The notes: generated from the sequence alone by a model not told the origin. A stretch of DNA of 64,000 nucleotides from Saccharomonospora viridis DSM 43017 (GCF_000023865.1 NC_013159.1:2258001-2322000); one strand, 5' to 3'; shown: positions 54,026-63,514, counted from the first letter of the stretch. Made by a program: numbers and translations.

Positions 54026-56551
54026 GTGGAGATCGCCAGTCGAAGAACGAAACGCTCCGCCATCACGTTACTCGCAGCGGTCACCGTACTCACCACATTG
54101 GGGATGACCGCCCCCGTCTCCGCTGCAGCCGACCACCCAGCCGACCGGATCTACCAGGTCGCCGGTATCGACGAACCGGTCGACATCATCGTCGACGAGT
54201 GGGGGGTACCCCACATCTACGCCGGTGAACACTACGACACCTTCTTCGCCCAGGGGTTCAACGCAGCGCGGGATCGACTGTGGCAGATCGACCTGTGGCG
54301 CAGACGAGGCCTGGGACAACTCGCCGAGGTGTTCGGTCCGGCATATGTCGAACAGGACCGTGCGAATCGCATGTTCTCCTACCGCGGGGACATGGAGCGG
54401 GAGTGGGCGTCCTACGGTGACGACGCACGACGCATCGCGGAGGCCTATACCTCAGGCATTAACGCCTACATCGAGCTCACGAAGGAGAACGAGGACCTGC
54501 TGCCGTGGGAGTTCGCGTTCCTCCGGTACGAACCCGCCCTGTGGGAACCCGAGGATGTCGTTCGGCTGCGAACCCACGCGATCTCCGGCAACCTCTCCAG
54601 CGAAGTCGAACGTGCGTACTTCGTTCGCGACTTCGGTTTCCAGTACGAGGACATCCGCAGTCCACTCGACGCGGGATGGCGGACCGAGATCCCGAAAGGT
54701 CTCGACCTGAGCGTACTGCCGGATAACCCCGACGACCTGCTCCGAGTCTACGAATTGGCCACTCATCCGGTGGAGTTCAGCATGGACACGGTGTCCGTCG
54801 ACTTCGGGAACGCCGAGATCAACGGACGTCCGGTCGTCCCGGCGGACAGCCGCGACTCCGCCGACTCGAACACCAGCGGCCGCCTGCCGGACGACACCGA
54901 GGACGACCGGAAAGAGGGGTCCAACACCTTCGCGGTGTCCCCGGAGCGCACGGCCACCGACAGGCCGTTGATCGCCAGCGACCCCCATCGGGATCAGGGC
55001 GTCCCTTCGCTGCGATACATCGCGCATCTCAACGGCCCCGGAATCAACGTGATCGGTGCCGGCGAGCCGGGACTGCCCGGGGTCTCGCTCGGTCACAACG
55101 ACCGCATCGCCTTCGGGCTGACGATCTACGACATCGATCAGGAGGACCTCTACGTCTACGACACCAACCCGGAAAACCCGAACGAGTATCGCTACCGGGG
55201 CCGGTGGACGCCGATGGACGTGGAGACCACCGAGATCCCGGTACGCGGGCATGACCCGCACCCGGTCGAGATGAAGTTCACCAAACACGGTCCCGTGATC
55301 TACGAGGACGAGGAGAACAACGTCGCCTTCGCCGTCCGAACGGTCTGGAGCCAACCGGGTACCAGCGCCTATTTCGGCAGCGTGGAGTACATGCGCGCGC
55401 AGAACTGGGATGACTTCCTCAAAGCACTGGACCGTTGGGGGACCCCGGCAGAGAACCAGCAGTACGCGGACGTCGACGGGAACATCGGCTGGAAACCGGC
55501 CGGCCGCACTCCGGTTCGTCCCAACTGGGACGGCCTGTTGCCCGTGCCCGGAGACGGTCGTTACGAATGGAACGGCTTCTATGACATGGACAAACTCCCG
55601 GTCAGCGTCAACCCGGAACGGGGCTGGCTGCAGACCAACAACGAGATGCGGCTGTTCGACGAACATGAGACGGGACCGCTGCCGGAGTATGTCAACCGCA
55701 AGATCGGGTTCGAGGCCGCCGAACCCTGGCGCGCGCTACGCACCAGAGAGGTTCTGGCCGACATGGACGAAGCGACTGTCGACAGCATGCTGGCCTTGCA
55801 GACCGACCACGTGTCCGTGCCGGGCAGGCTGATCACGGCGGAACTCGACGACATCACCTCCGACGACCCGGCCGTCGACCGTGCACTTGAACTACTGCGG
55901 GACTGGGACCTCGTGATGGATCTCGACTCAGCAGGTGCCGCTCTGTTCGACGTCTGGACCGACATACACGGGGCCCCGGGCACCGGAGACGGTTTTCTCG
56001 GCCAAGCCCTGTTGCGGGCCGCGGTCGCCGATCCGGCCGCGGTCGACCGCATCGGCGAACCGGCACAGACCACGTTGGTCGACATGGTCCGGCATCCCGA
56101 GGACTGGTTCCCCGGTGACGCCGTCTCGGCACGCAACGAGGCGATCGTGTCGAGCCTCGCGGAGGCCGTCGCGAAGTTGACCGAGGACCAGGGCCCCGAT
56201 CCAGCCGGCTGGCGCTACGGGTTCTACAACAAACAGGAACTTCTCCATCCGCTCTCCGGTCTGGTGGACCCTCACACCCGCCGTGCCATCGACATCGAAC
56301 CCGAGGAACGGAAACCGGTGAACAACACGGTCGGTGACCTGGGGGCGTCCTGGCGGTATGTCGCCGAGCCGGGTAACTGGGATACCGCGGTCGCGATGAA
56401 CAATCCCGGACAATCGGGTGACCCGGAAAGTCCTTTCTACGAGAACCTGTTCCTTCCGTGGACACGGGACGAAACGTTCCCGCTGTTGTTCGACAGGGCG
56501 CAGATCACCGAGAACGCCGCGTTGCGCATTCGACTCGAACCGGCCGGCTGA
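54026..56551 (+). CDS. Secreted penicillin acylase-family Ntn hydrolase, 841 aa
   Basis: Exported amidase that matures by self-cleavage. The signal peptide spans ~10-35 ('LLAAVTVLTTLGMTAPVSAA'). The alpha chain ('IIVDEWGVPHIYAGEHYDTF' and 'NAARDRLWQIDLWRRRGLGQ') runs to a linker, and the beta chain begins at the nucleophile Ser299 in 'KEGSNTFAVSPERT'. Beta-chain family motifs 'DPHRDQGVPSLRY', 'GVSLGHNDRIAFGLT' and 'LQTNNEMR' are intact. Substrates of relatives are acyl-homoserine lactones, beta-lactams or lipopeptides; which applies is unknown. The GTG start has a weak ribosome site; no alternative in frame is better. Confidence 0.92.
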   Translation: MEIASRRTKRSAITLLAAVTVLTTLGMTAPVSAAADHPADRIYQVAGIDEPVDIIVDEWGVPHIYAGEHYDTFFAQGFNAARDRLWQIDLWRRRGLGQLAEVFGPAYVEQDRANRMFSYRGDMEREWASYGDDARRIAEAYTSGINAYIELTKENEDLLPWEFAFLRYEPALWEPEDVVRLRTHAISGNLSSEVERAYFVRDFGFQYEDIRSPLDAGWRTEIPKGLDLSVLPDNPDDLLRVYELATHPVEFSMDTVSVDFGNAEINGRPVVPADSRDSADSNTSGRLPDDTEDDRKEGSNTFAVSPERTATDRPLIASDPHRDQGVPSLRYIAHLNGPGINVIGAGEPGLPGVSLGHNDRIAFGLTIYDIDQEDLYVYDTNPENPNEYRYRGRWTPMDVETTEIPVRGHDPHPVEMKFTKHGPVIYEDEENNVAFAVRTVWSQPGTSAYFGSVEYMRAQNWDDFLKALDRWGTPAENQQYADVDGNIGWKPAGRTPVRPNWDGLLPVPGDGRYEWNGFYDMDKLPVSVNPERGWLQTNNEMRLFDEHETGPLPEYVNRKIGFEAAEPWRALRTREVLADMDEATVDSMLALQTDHVSVPGRLITAELDDITSDDPAVDRALELLRDWDLVMDLDSAGAALFDVWTDIHGAPGTGDGFLGQALLRAAVADPAAVDRIGEPAQTTLVDMVRHPEDWFPGDAVSARNEAIVSSLAEAVAKLTEDQGPDPAGWRYGFYNKQELLHPLSGLVDPHTRRAIDIEPEERKPVNNTVGDLGASWRYVAEPGNWDTAVAMNNPGQSGDPESPFYENLFLPWTRDETFPLLFDRAQITENAALRIRLEPAG

Positions 56552-56571
56552 ACCGGCGCGTGGAACGTGTG

Positions 56572-56616
56572 GCCGTGGATGCTTTCGGCAACTCCTCGTC
56601 GGTGAGCATCCACGGC
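56572..56616 (+). terminator. Terminator after the acylase
   Basis: Twelve-bp perfect stem (56572-56583 and 56605-56616) with a 21-base loop, 20 bases after the stop. Confidence 0.55.
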
Positions 56617-56819
56617 GCACGGAAGGGGCGCGGATCGACGACGGAGTCCGATGTCGACCAGGAAAATGATCGTTTCTCTCGAGACGGGTCTGCGGACCGT
56701 GAGGTAACCCGATTTCCCGATGATCGGAATTCGCTTCTGCTGTCGGCTTACCCGGATCGCCGTATTCGACGTATGATACGGGGTTTCCACACCCGTCCGT
56801 GTCCCGAAAGCGAGATGGC

Positions 56820-58226
56820 GTGTACAGTCAGCAGATTCGCGGAGTGAACTACACGTTCCCCGGACTGATCGATGTGATGGCGAAAGCCTCACCCCCACGA
56901 TCGGGTGACGAGCTCGCCGGGTGCGCCGCGGACTCGGACGGCGAGCGTGCCGCCGCGCAATGGGTGCTCGCCGACATCCCGTTGACCGCTTTCCTGAACG
57001 ACGTCCTGATCCCCTACGAGGACGACGAGGTCACCCGGCTGATCATCGACAGCCACGACGCGACGGCGTTCGAACCCCTCTCGCACCTGACCGTCGGAGA
57101 GTTTCGCGACTGGCTGCTCGACACCGCGGCACGTGAGGACGGAGGCGCGGAGCTGGCGGCGCTCGCACCCGGTCTGACCCCGGAGATGGTGGCCGCGGTC
57201 TCCAAGCTGATGCGCAACCAAGACCTCATCGCCGTCTCCCGCGCCATCACCCACACGTCCGCTTTCCGCACCACCATCGGCCTGCCCGGTCGACTGAGCA
57301 CACGCTTGCAGCCCAACCATCCGACCGACGATCCTCGTGGTGTCGCCGCCGCCGTCCTCGACGGCCTGCTGCTGGGTTGCGGTGACGCGGTCATCGGGGT
57401 CAACCCGGCCAGTGACTCCCCCCGCCACGTGGCCGAGCTGCTGTACCTGCTCGACGAGATCCGCCAGCGGTATCGCATCCCGACGCAATCCTGTGTGCTG
57501 ACACATGTGACCACCACGATCGAACTGATCGGCGAGGGTGTGCCGGTGGACCTGGTGTTCCAGTCGATCGCCGGAACCGAGGCCGCGAACCGGGCCTTCG
57601 GCGTCTCCCTGGAACTTTTGGCCGAAGCCCACGACGCGGGACGCGCGCTGCGACGTGGGACGGTCGGGAACAACGTCATGTATTTCGAGACCGGGCAGGG
57701 AACGGAACTGTCGGCCGACTCCCATCTCGGTGTCGACGGGAAACCCGTGGATCAGCAGACGCTGGAGGCCCGGACGTACGCGGTCGCCCGTGCTTTCGAA
57801 CCGTTGCTGGTGAACACCGTCGTGGGGTTCATCGGTCCGGAATACCTCTACGACGCCAAGCAGATCACCCGTGCCGGTTTGGAGGACCACTTCTGCGGGG
57901 CTCTACTCGGCCTGCCGATGGGTGTGGACGTCTGCTACACCAATCACGCCGTCGCCGACCAGGACGACATGGACGTCCTGGTGACGCTGCTCGCGGCCGC
58001 CGGGTGCGCGTTCGTCATCACCGTGCCCGGCGCCGACGACGTGATGCTGGGCTACCAAAGCCTGTCCTTCCACGACGCGCTGTACGTCCGGCGACTGCTG
58101 GGGCTACGGCCAGCCCCGGAGTTCGAACGGTGGCTGCGCGAACTGGCCCTGGCCGACGAACGTGGCCGGGTCCTGCCGACGGCGTTGGACTCCTCACCGC
58201 TACGAGAGTTGGTGAGCACACTGTGA
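56820..58226 (+). CDS. eutB: Ethanolamine ammonia-lyase large subunit
   Basis: Adenosylcobalamin-dependent enzyme converting ethanolamine to acetaldehyde and ammonia. I chose GTG 56820 because the family starts with '(M)xYSxxxxGxxYxF' ('VYSQQIRGVNYTF'); a GTG at 56799 would add seven residues. Motifs 'LMRNQDLIAVSRAI', 'LGCGDAVIGVNPASDSPRHV', 'IAGTEAANRAFGVSL', 'MYFETGQGTELSA' and 'TNHAVADQDDMDVLVTLLAA' cover the TIM barrel. Length 468 is normal. No microcompartment, eutA or permease genes adjoin it, indicating the simple non-compartment pathway. Confidence 0.96.
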   Translation: MYSQQIRGVNYTFPGLIDVMAKASPPRSGDELAGCAADSDGERAAAQWVLADIPLTAFLNDVLIPYEDDEVTRLIIDSHDATAFEPLSHLTVGEFRDWLLDTAAREDGGAELAALAPGLTPEMVAAVSKLMRNQDLIAVSRAITHTSAFRTTIGLPGRLSTRLQPNHPTDDPRGVAAAVLDGLLLGCGDAVIGVNPASDSPRHVAELLYLLDEIRQRYRIPTQSCVLTHVTTTIELIGEGVPVDLVFQSIAGTEAANRAFGVSLELLAEAHDAGRALRRGTVGNNVMYFETGQGTELSADSHLGVDGKPVDQQTLEARTYAVARAFEPLLVNTVVGFIGPEYLYDAKQITRAGLEDHFCGALLGLPMGVDVCYTNHAVADQDDMDVLVTLLAAAGCAFVITVPGADDVMLGYQSLSFHDALYVRRLLGLRPAPEFERWLRELALADERGRVLPTALDSSPLRELVSTL

Positions 58227-59065
58227 CCACGCAAGACCCGGCGACGCGCGACCATTCGACGCCCGCGGACGCGTGGCACCCGCTGAGACGACTCACCCGG
58301 GCTCGGATCGGTCTGGGACGCACCGGTGACGCGGTCCCGTTGCGGAGTGTGCTCGAGTTCCGCGCCGACCACGCCATCGCTCGGGACGCCATCCACCAGG
58401 CCCTCGATCTCTCCGAACTGTGTGCCGCCGTGGCCGCGGTGGGTGCTGGCACGCCGACCGTGCTGCACAGCCGAGTGCGGGACCGGCAGGAGTATCTGCG
58501 TCGTCCCGACCTGGGACGGCTTCCCTCCTCCCTCGATGCGTTGTCCCCCAGCGGGGCCGATGTGGGGATCGTACTCGCCGACGGACTGTCCCCACGAGCG
58601 TTGGCGGTCCACGGTCCGCCGTTGCTGTCCGCCCTGGTGAACGAACTGAGTCCGAGGTACTCGATCGCCGCTCCGGTCATCGCCATGCAGGCCAGGGTGG
58701 CGATCGGTGATCACATCGGTGCCGCGCTCGACGTGGGGACCGTGCTCGTCGTGATCGGCGAACGTCCCGGGTTGTCCGTCGCCGACAGTCTCGGCGTCTA
58801 CCTGACCCACCACCCACGCCCGGGCCGAACCGACGCGGAGCGTAACTGCGTGTCGAACATCCACCCCCCGGACGGTCTCGGCTACGAACACGCCGCCGCC
58901 ACCGTCCTGCGGTTGGTCACCGGAGCCCGCGAGCTCGGCCGATCGGGCGTGGCGTTGAAGGACACCGGCTCCGACAACGTGCCTCTCGACGGCTCCACGG
59001 GCGCGCGGTCACTGTGGGAGAGCCTCGAAACGGCTCCGGACGGCGACGCACCGACCGACGGGTGA
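58223..59065 (+). CDS. eutC: Ethanolamine ammonia-lyase small subunit
   Basis: Cobalamin-binding small subunit that pairs with EutB. The GTG start at 58223 overlaps the eutB stop. Motifs 'TRARIGLGRTGDAVPLRSVL', 'FRADHAIARDAIH', 'GIVLADGLSPRAL', 'VIGERPGLSVADSLGVYLT' and 'NCVSNIHPPDGLGYEHAA' match the family. Length 280 is normal. Overlap ensures balanced subunits. Confidence 0.96.
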   Translation: MTTQDPATRDHSTPADAWHPLRRLTRARIGLGRTGDAVPLRSVLEFRADHAIARDAIHQALDLSELCAAVAAVGAGTPTVLHSRVRDRQEYLRRPDLGRLPSSLDALSPSGADVGIVLADGLSPRALAVHGPPLLSALVNELSPRYSIAAPVIAMQARVAIGDHIGAALDVGTVLVVIGERPGLSVADSLGVYLTHHPRPGRTDAERNCVSNIHPPDGLGYEHAAATVLRLVTGARELGRSGVALKDTGSDNVPLDGSTGARSLWESLETAPDGDAPTDG

Positions 59066-59078
59066 GATCGGCTGTCGC

Positions 59079-59246
59079 TCACTCCCGCCCGTTGATCGCC
59101 GCCGATCCGAGTGCGAGCACACCACACACGCCGAAGATCACGGTGAGCATGACGGGGCCGTCGCTGAACACGTTCCACACCACGACGACGATGGCGAGGA
59201 AGGCCATCACGAGGTTACGGACCTGCAGGGGACTCGGCTTCGCCAT
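59079..59246 (-). CDS. Small membrane protein, 55 aa
   Basis: ATG 59246, with GGGAGG upstream, opens a 55-codon frame with strong G/C third positions. Two hydrophobic segments are visible ('LVMAFLAIVVVVWNVFS' and 'VMLTVIFGVCGVLALGSAA'). The stop is at 59079-59081, 13 bases from the convergent eutC stop. No family recognised; short two-TM proteins like this are common in actinobacteria. Confidence 0.6.
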   Translation of the reverse strand: MAKPSPLQVRNLVMAFLAIVVVVWNVFSDGPVMLTVIFGVCGVLALGSAAINGRE

Positions 59247-59489
59247 GGCCCTAGCCTCCCATGCCGACTTGCGCCCCGATCAGCAGCGGTGCGCTGGCCC
59301 GTGTCCCAGCCGACGACACTACGCGCTGGTAGGTCGTCGACTCGTCGACGGCCGCCACGCCGGCCCGCTGTGTCACCGTGACCGACGGGGGTATTCGACT
59401 GGCGAACCGAACAGCCAAGCGCACGGTCGAGGTGCCACGACGACCCTCGTCGTCGACGTGCGTTGTCTCACCGGGAGGTGACGGTCACG

Positions 59490-60821
59490 GTGGGTGAGAC
59501 GGCAGAACGCCCCGAGGCGGGGATCCTCATCCGGAACGCACGGATCTTCGACGGACTCAGCGACGAAGTCCGCCCGGGGCACGTCCGGATCGACGGTCGG
59601 AAGATCGCACACGTCGGCCACGGCGAACCACCTCCGCCCACCGAGTCCGACCACATCGTGATCGACGCGGGCGGTCGAACACTGATCCCAGGTCTCAGTG
59701 ACGCCCACGCCCACGTCATGCTGACCGGGTCCTCCCCCACCGCGCTGTTGGCCAGCGGTGCCGGGTTGGGTTATCTCACCGGTGCGGCCGAGGCCGAGGC
59801 GATGTTGCTGCGCGGGTTCACCACCATCCGGGACATGGCCGGCGACACCGGTGAGCTCAAACGACTGATCGACGCCGGCCGCTTGAGAGGTCCTCGGATC
59901 TACCCCAGTCAGGCGGGGATCTCCCAGACCGCCGGGCACGGAGACTTCGGCATGATCTACGAGTCCCCCACCGTGCTCGGCGGCACTCCCTCCCGAGCCG
60001 AGGAACTGGGGGTCATGCGGGTCGCGAACGGACGCCCACAAGTCCTCGCCGCGGTGCGGGAACAGCTCAAAAAAGGCGCCTCCCAGATCAAACTGATGGC
60101 GGGCGGCGGTGCGGCCTCGCTCTACGACCCCTTGGACGTGTTGCAGTTCACCGCCGACGAGATGCGCGCCGCGGTGGAGGCGGCCACCGATTGGGGCACC
60201 TACGTGGCCGTGCACGTCTACACCGGTCCCGGTATCCGCCGGGCGCTCGAGTCCGGTGTCACGGTGATCGAACACGGGCAATTGGCCACCGAGGACGACA
60301 TCAAACGCATGGCCGACCACGGTGCCTGGTTGAGCACCCAGCCGTTCGTCGAGGACGACCACACGTACGCCGATCCGATCTTGGCCGAGAAGAACCGCCG
60401 AATCTGCACCGGGGTGGAACGGACCTTCGCGTGGGCGCTCGAACACGGGGTCAACATCGCCTTCGGCACGGATCTGCTCCTGGACCCGAGCAAAAGCGGT
60501 AGACAAAGTGAGATGCTGACCCGGTTGGCCTCCCTCTGCGGCAGTTCGCTGGCCGGGTTGCGGGTCGCCACCTCCGGAAACGCCGAACTGTTCCGCCTGT
60601 CCGGAAACCGCGACCCCTACCAATCCCCCACCCTGACGGAAAGCGACGGGGCCGCCCGCCCTCCGCACCACAACCGTCTGGGGGTTCTCGCCGAAGGCGC
60701 CTGGGCGGACATGTTGCTGGTGGACGGCGATCCCACCCGGGATCTCGGCCTCCTCGGTGATCCCGACAGCAACCTGCGGCTGATCATCAAGGACGGCCGG
60801 GTCCACAAGAACACCCTGTGA
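59490..60821 (+). CDS. Amidohydrolase (imidazolonepropionase / prolidase-like)
   Basis: Metal-dependent hydrolase with a TIM barrel flanked by the composite beta domain ('ILIRNARIFDGLSDEVRPGH' and the C-terminal 'EGAWADMLLVDGDPTRDLG'). Metal ligands: 'SDAHAHVM', a possible carbamylated Lys in 'QIKLMAGGG', His in 'VAVHVYTG' and 'VIEHGQLA', and Asp in 'AFGTDLLLDP'. Relatives hydrolyse Xaa-Pro/Xaa-Arg dipeptides or organophosphates. I prefer GTG 59490, eight bases after GGGAGGTG; GTG 59478 and TTG 59463 are alternatives. Monocistronic. Confidence 0.88.
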   Translation: MGETAERPEAGILIRNARIFDGLSDEVRPGHVRIDGRKIAHVGHGEPPPPTESDHIVIDAGGRTLIPGLSDAHAHVMLTGSSPTALLASGAGLGYLTGAAEAEAMLLRGFTTIRDMAGDTGELKRLIDAGRLRGPRIYPSQAGISQTAGHGDFGMIYESPTVLGGTPSRAEELGVMRVANGRPQVLAAVREQLKKGASQIKLMAGGGAASLYDPLDVLQFTADEMRAAVEAATDWGTYVAVHVYTGPGIRRALESGVTVIEHGQLATEDDIKRMADHGAWLSTQPFVEDDHTYADPILAEKNRRICTGVERTFAWALEHGVNIAFGTDLLLDPSKSGRQSEMLTRLASLCGSSLAGLRVATSGNAELFRLSGNRDPYQSPTLTESDGAARPPHHNRLGVLAEGAWADMLLVDGDPTRDLGLLGDPDSNLRLIIKDGRVHKNTL

Positions 60822-60898
60822 CCGTTCGTGCCGATCACTTCTGGCGTGTTCCGCAAAAGCGGACGAGGCAAGCGTCGGGAAAGGCCCACTGAAAAGCA

Positions 60899-61966
60899 AT
60901 GATGAAACGCTTCATGTTCTCCGGTGGTGGTGACGCCTCCATCGCGATACGCGTGGTGACCATTGTGGTCATCGTGCTCGGCGCCATCGTGACCGGATCG
61001 GTGTCCCTCATCCTCGAGGACATCCTGCCGAAGCCGCACCCGGAGGAAGTGATCGTCGCGTCACGGTGGGCCCTGCTCGGCAGTTCCGTGCTCCTCGTAG
61101 CGCTTGCGGTGTGGCTCCGTTACGAGGTGCGGAGTGTTTCCGGAACGCTGTTCAGCGCGCAGGTCCTCGACGAGGCAGCGGCGGACCGGGTGAACGAAGG
61201 GGGCATGGACTTCCGGTCGGCCGCCAGCCGTCGATACATGTATCTGCGCAGCATTCAGCGCTGGGTGGACTACGAATGTTCGGTCCGACACGGTGTCCTC
61301 GATCTCCACGAGCTGTGTCACGAGATCGGCGTGGAACTGGAGACGTTGCTGAACACGGCACCCGACGAAGGCAGGAAGACGGTCGCCCCCAACATGCCCT
61401 GGCCGATGTCGATGGCCATCGGAGCGTACTTGCCGGCCAAACAGTCCGATGTCCACGTGCTCGAACTGCCCCGGTGGGAAGGCGACAGGGAACACGAGTT
61501 CCCGCTCCGCCCCGTCGACCCGAAGAACACCGTGCCGGGCATCAGGGAGCTCCATCGGCTCCCCCGTCCGAACGGGAGCCGCATCGGTGCCTTGGTGACG
61601 CTCGACACCGAGGTCGGTCGCGAGGACATCGAACGACTCCGGGACTTCGGGGTCGCCACGGTGTACACCGTGAACATTCCGTTGCACGGCGGTCGGGGAG
61701 AGGATCCCTCCCGGTACGAGGAGCCGGAGTTGGAGTCCGGTGGACACCGGATCGCCGAGGAGCTGACCGCGATCAGAAGAGCACACCCAGAGGACGAACT
61801 CGTCGTCGCGGCGCGGATCTCCTCAGCGGTCGCCCTGTCCGTCGGATGGCACCTGACTCAGCACACGTGCCACCTCTATCGGAACACCTATCTGATGTAT
61901 TTCGACGGTGACAGGATCGTCCCGATGCGAGTACGTGCCTCCCAGCCGGAGCGGTTCGAGCCGTGA
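60899..61966 (+). CDS. Two-TM protein with SAVED-like C-terminal domain, 355 aa
   Basis: Two hydrophobic helices (~18-38 and ~55-75) anchor a cytoplasmic part of about 270 residues. The region ~170-345 resembles the SAVED cyclic-nucleotide-sensing domain: 'NMPWPMSMAIGAYLPAKQSD', 'GALVTLDTEVGREDIERL' and especially the closing segment 'AARISSAVALSVGWHL' followed by 'NTYLMYFDGDRIVPM'. 2TM-SAVED proteins (Cap14) act as CBASS effectors, but no nucleotidyltransferase or CRISPR gene adjoins this one. The domain call is by pattern and needs profile confirmation. Confidence 0.55.
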   Translation: MMKRFMFSGGGDASIAIRVVTIVVIVLGAIVTGSVSLILEDILPKPHPEEVIVASRWALLGSSVLLVALAVWLRYEVRSVSGTLFSAQVLDEAAADRVNEGGMDFRSAASRRYMYLRSIQRWVDYECSVRHGVLDLHELCHEIGVELETLLNTAPDEGRKTVAPNMPWPMSMAIGAYLPAKQSDVHVLELPRWEGDREHEFPLRPVDPKNTVPGIRELHRLPRPNGSRIGALVTLDTEVGREDIERLRDFGVATVYTVNIPLHGGRGEDPSRYEEPELESGGHRIAEELTAIRRAHPEDELVVAARISSAVALSVGWHLTQHTCHLYRNTYLMYFDGDRIVPMRVRASQPERFEP

Positions 61967-61998
61967 GGTCACAGCCCCCGTGAGCGCGGAGGTGGCCG

Positions 61999-62020
61999 TG
62001 GTCACTGTTTGGTCACTGTT
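61999..62020 (+). repeat. Two tandem 11-bp direct repeats
   Basis: TGGTCACTGTT occurs twice back to back (61999-62009 and 62010-62020), just upstream of the recombinase gene. It could be a recombinase-binding site, an element boundary or chance. Confidence 0.45.
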
Positions 62021-62087
62021 CGAAAGCGCGGCACCCGGTCCTCCCTGACCGGCCCAGACCACCGGACAGCTCATCGGCTACGCCCGC

Positions 62088-62744
62088 ATGTCCACCCGCG
62101 ACCAGAACCTCGACCGCCAGATCGCCGCCCTGACCGAGGTGGGCTGTGCGCGCGTGTTCGCCGACAAGCTCTCCGGCAAGAACGCCGACCGCCCCGAGCT
62201 GCAAGCGTGCCTGGACTACTGCCGCCCCGGCGACACCCTGACCGTGCACGAACTGTCCCGCCTCGGCCGCAGCCTGCAAGATTTGATCGCCATCGTCGGC
62301 GACCTCCGCCGCCACGGCATCGGATTCCGCTCCCTGCACGAAGCCATCGACACCACCACCCCCGCCGGCCGCCTGGTCTTCCACGTCTTCGCCGCCCTGG
62401 CCGAGTTCATGCGCGAACTCATCGTCGAAGGCACCCACGAAGGACTCGCCGCCGCCCGCGCCCGCGGCCAACGCCTCGGCCGACCACCCGCCTTGACACC
62501 CGAGCAGATCCGCCAAGCCCGCGTTCTGTTGACCCGGCCCGACGAATCGGTGACCTCGATCGCGAAACTGCTCGGTGTCTCCCGCGGCACCCTCTACAAA
62601 CACATCCCCGAACTCAGCCCCGCCGGCGGAGGCCGTGCCGCGCTCATCGCCGCGGTTCAAGCCGAAGCGCTAGCCGCCTACGACCAGCAGCAGGTTCCCG
62701 GCCAGAGCAGCATCCCCATTGTGTCTGAAGGACGCGCGTGGTGA
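62088..62744 (+). CDS. Serine recombinase (resolvase/invertase family), 5' end abnormal
   Basis: Small serine recombinase of Tn3-resolvase type. The catalytic Ser is in 'RMSTRDQNLDRQ'; 'DKLSGKNADRPELQACL', 'LTVHELSRLGRSLQDLI' and 'LVFHVFAALAEFMRELI' form the catalytic core, and the C-terminal helix-turn-helix is 'SVTSIAKLLGVSRGTLYKHI'. The first family strand ('QLIGYAR') is encoded just upstream of ATG 62088 in the same frame, but no start codon lies between it and the in-frame TGA at 62046. The enzyme therefore either starts at ATG 62088 without its first strand, uses a rare start codon, or is broken. Confidence 0.85.
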   Translation: MSTRDQNLDRQIAALTEVGCARVFADKLSGKNADRPELQACLDYCRPGDTLTVHELSRLGRSLQDLIAIVGDLRRHGIGFRSLHEAIDTTTPAGRLVFHVFAALAEFMRELIVEGTHEGLAAARARGQRLGRPPALTPEQIRQARVLLTRPDESVTSIAKLLGVSRGTLYKHIPELSPAGGGRAALIAAVQAEALAAYDQQQVPGQSSIPIVSEGRAW

Positions 62745-62845
62745 CGCGGAGACGCCGGGAACAGCCGCTTCCTTTGGCGACCTGGTTCCCGGGATGAGAG
62801 GTGGGCCACCGCCACCCGAGCCGCCGAACTGCGGGTCGGCTCCCG

Positions 62846-63514
62846 CTACTGCCTGAGACGTTGCGCGAAGGAGGTCGAGCCTCGGGTGCGGGCGTGCACG
62901 GTCACGGCGAGCAATGTCAACACGAGGGCCGCGATGAGGGGATAGTGCGGCCAGGTGTCGGGCAGCGGGAAGCGCAGGCCGCTGGTGGGGGTGTAGTGGC
63001 GGCTGGCGGATTCGAGGCTGTTGAGCACGGCGGTGCCGAGCCAGACGAGCAGCCCTGTTGCGCCGGCGAGGAGGGGGCCAGCCAGGGGTGAAAGGGCGAA
63101 CACGAGGGCGGCGATGAACGTGACGTTGAGTGCGGAGACGGCGAGGAGTTCTCCCACGGTCGTGATGCCGTACTGCTCCGCCGAAGGATGCAACTCCAGC
63201 GTGAGGGTGGAGATCGCGGCCACGAGGGGAGCCGAGGATATCCCGACGAAGGCTGCGGTCGCGGCGGGGGCGGCGGTGCGGCACCCGCCCGCAGTGCGTT
63301 CCCATTCCCAGAACCGTGGCCGCAATGCCGTCGCGGCGAGGATGGCGCAGACGATGCCGCAGGCGTCGGCCATCGGCAGCAACACAGGAGGCTCGTTCGG
63401 GTTGAGGTCGATGTCGATCACCCGGCCGGACAGCACCATGCCGAGCGTGGAGAAGACGACAACGCCAGCGAGGACGAGGTGGGTGCGCCGGTAGCGCAGC
63501 AGAATTCCGATCAT
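62846..63514 (-). CDS. Hypothetical multi-pass membrane protein, 222 aa
   Basis: About six hydrophobic segments, starting with 'THLVLAGVVVFSTLGMVLSG' and ending with 'YPLIAALVLTLLAVTVHART'. It looks like an ABC-2-type or integral membrane component without a named family. Its ATG (63514) overlaps the stop of the preceding gene as ATGA, so it is translationally coupled to it. Base composition is slightly lower in G/C than the central part of the window. Confidence 0.6.
   Translation of the reverse strand: MIGILLRYRRTHLVLAGVVVFSTLGMVLSGRVIDIDLNPNEPPVLLPMADACGIVCAILAATALRPRFWEWERTAGGCRTAAPAATAAFVGISSAPLVAAISTLTLELHPSAEQYGITTVGELLAVSALNVTFIAALVFALSPLAGPLLAGATGLLVWLGTAVLNSLESASRHYTPTSGLRFPLPDTWPHYPLIAALVLTLLAVTVHARTRGSTSFAQRLRQ

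Noticed and set aside
60899-62744. Complete CBASS or prophage island
   Set aside because: No nucleotidyltransferase, ubiquitin-like genes, integrase of tyrosine type or structural phage genes are visible; only an orphan SAVED-like protein and a recombinase.
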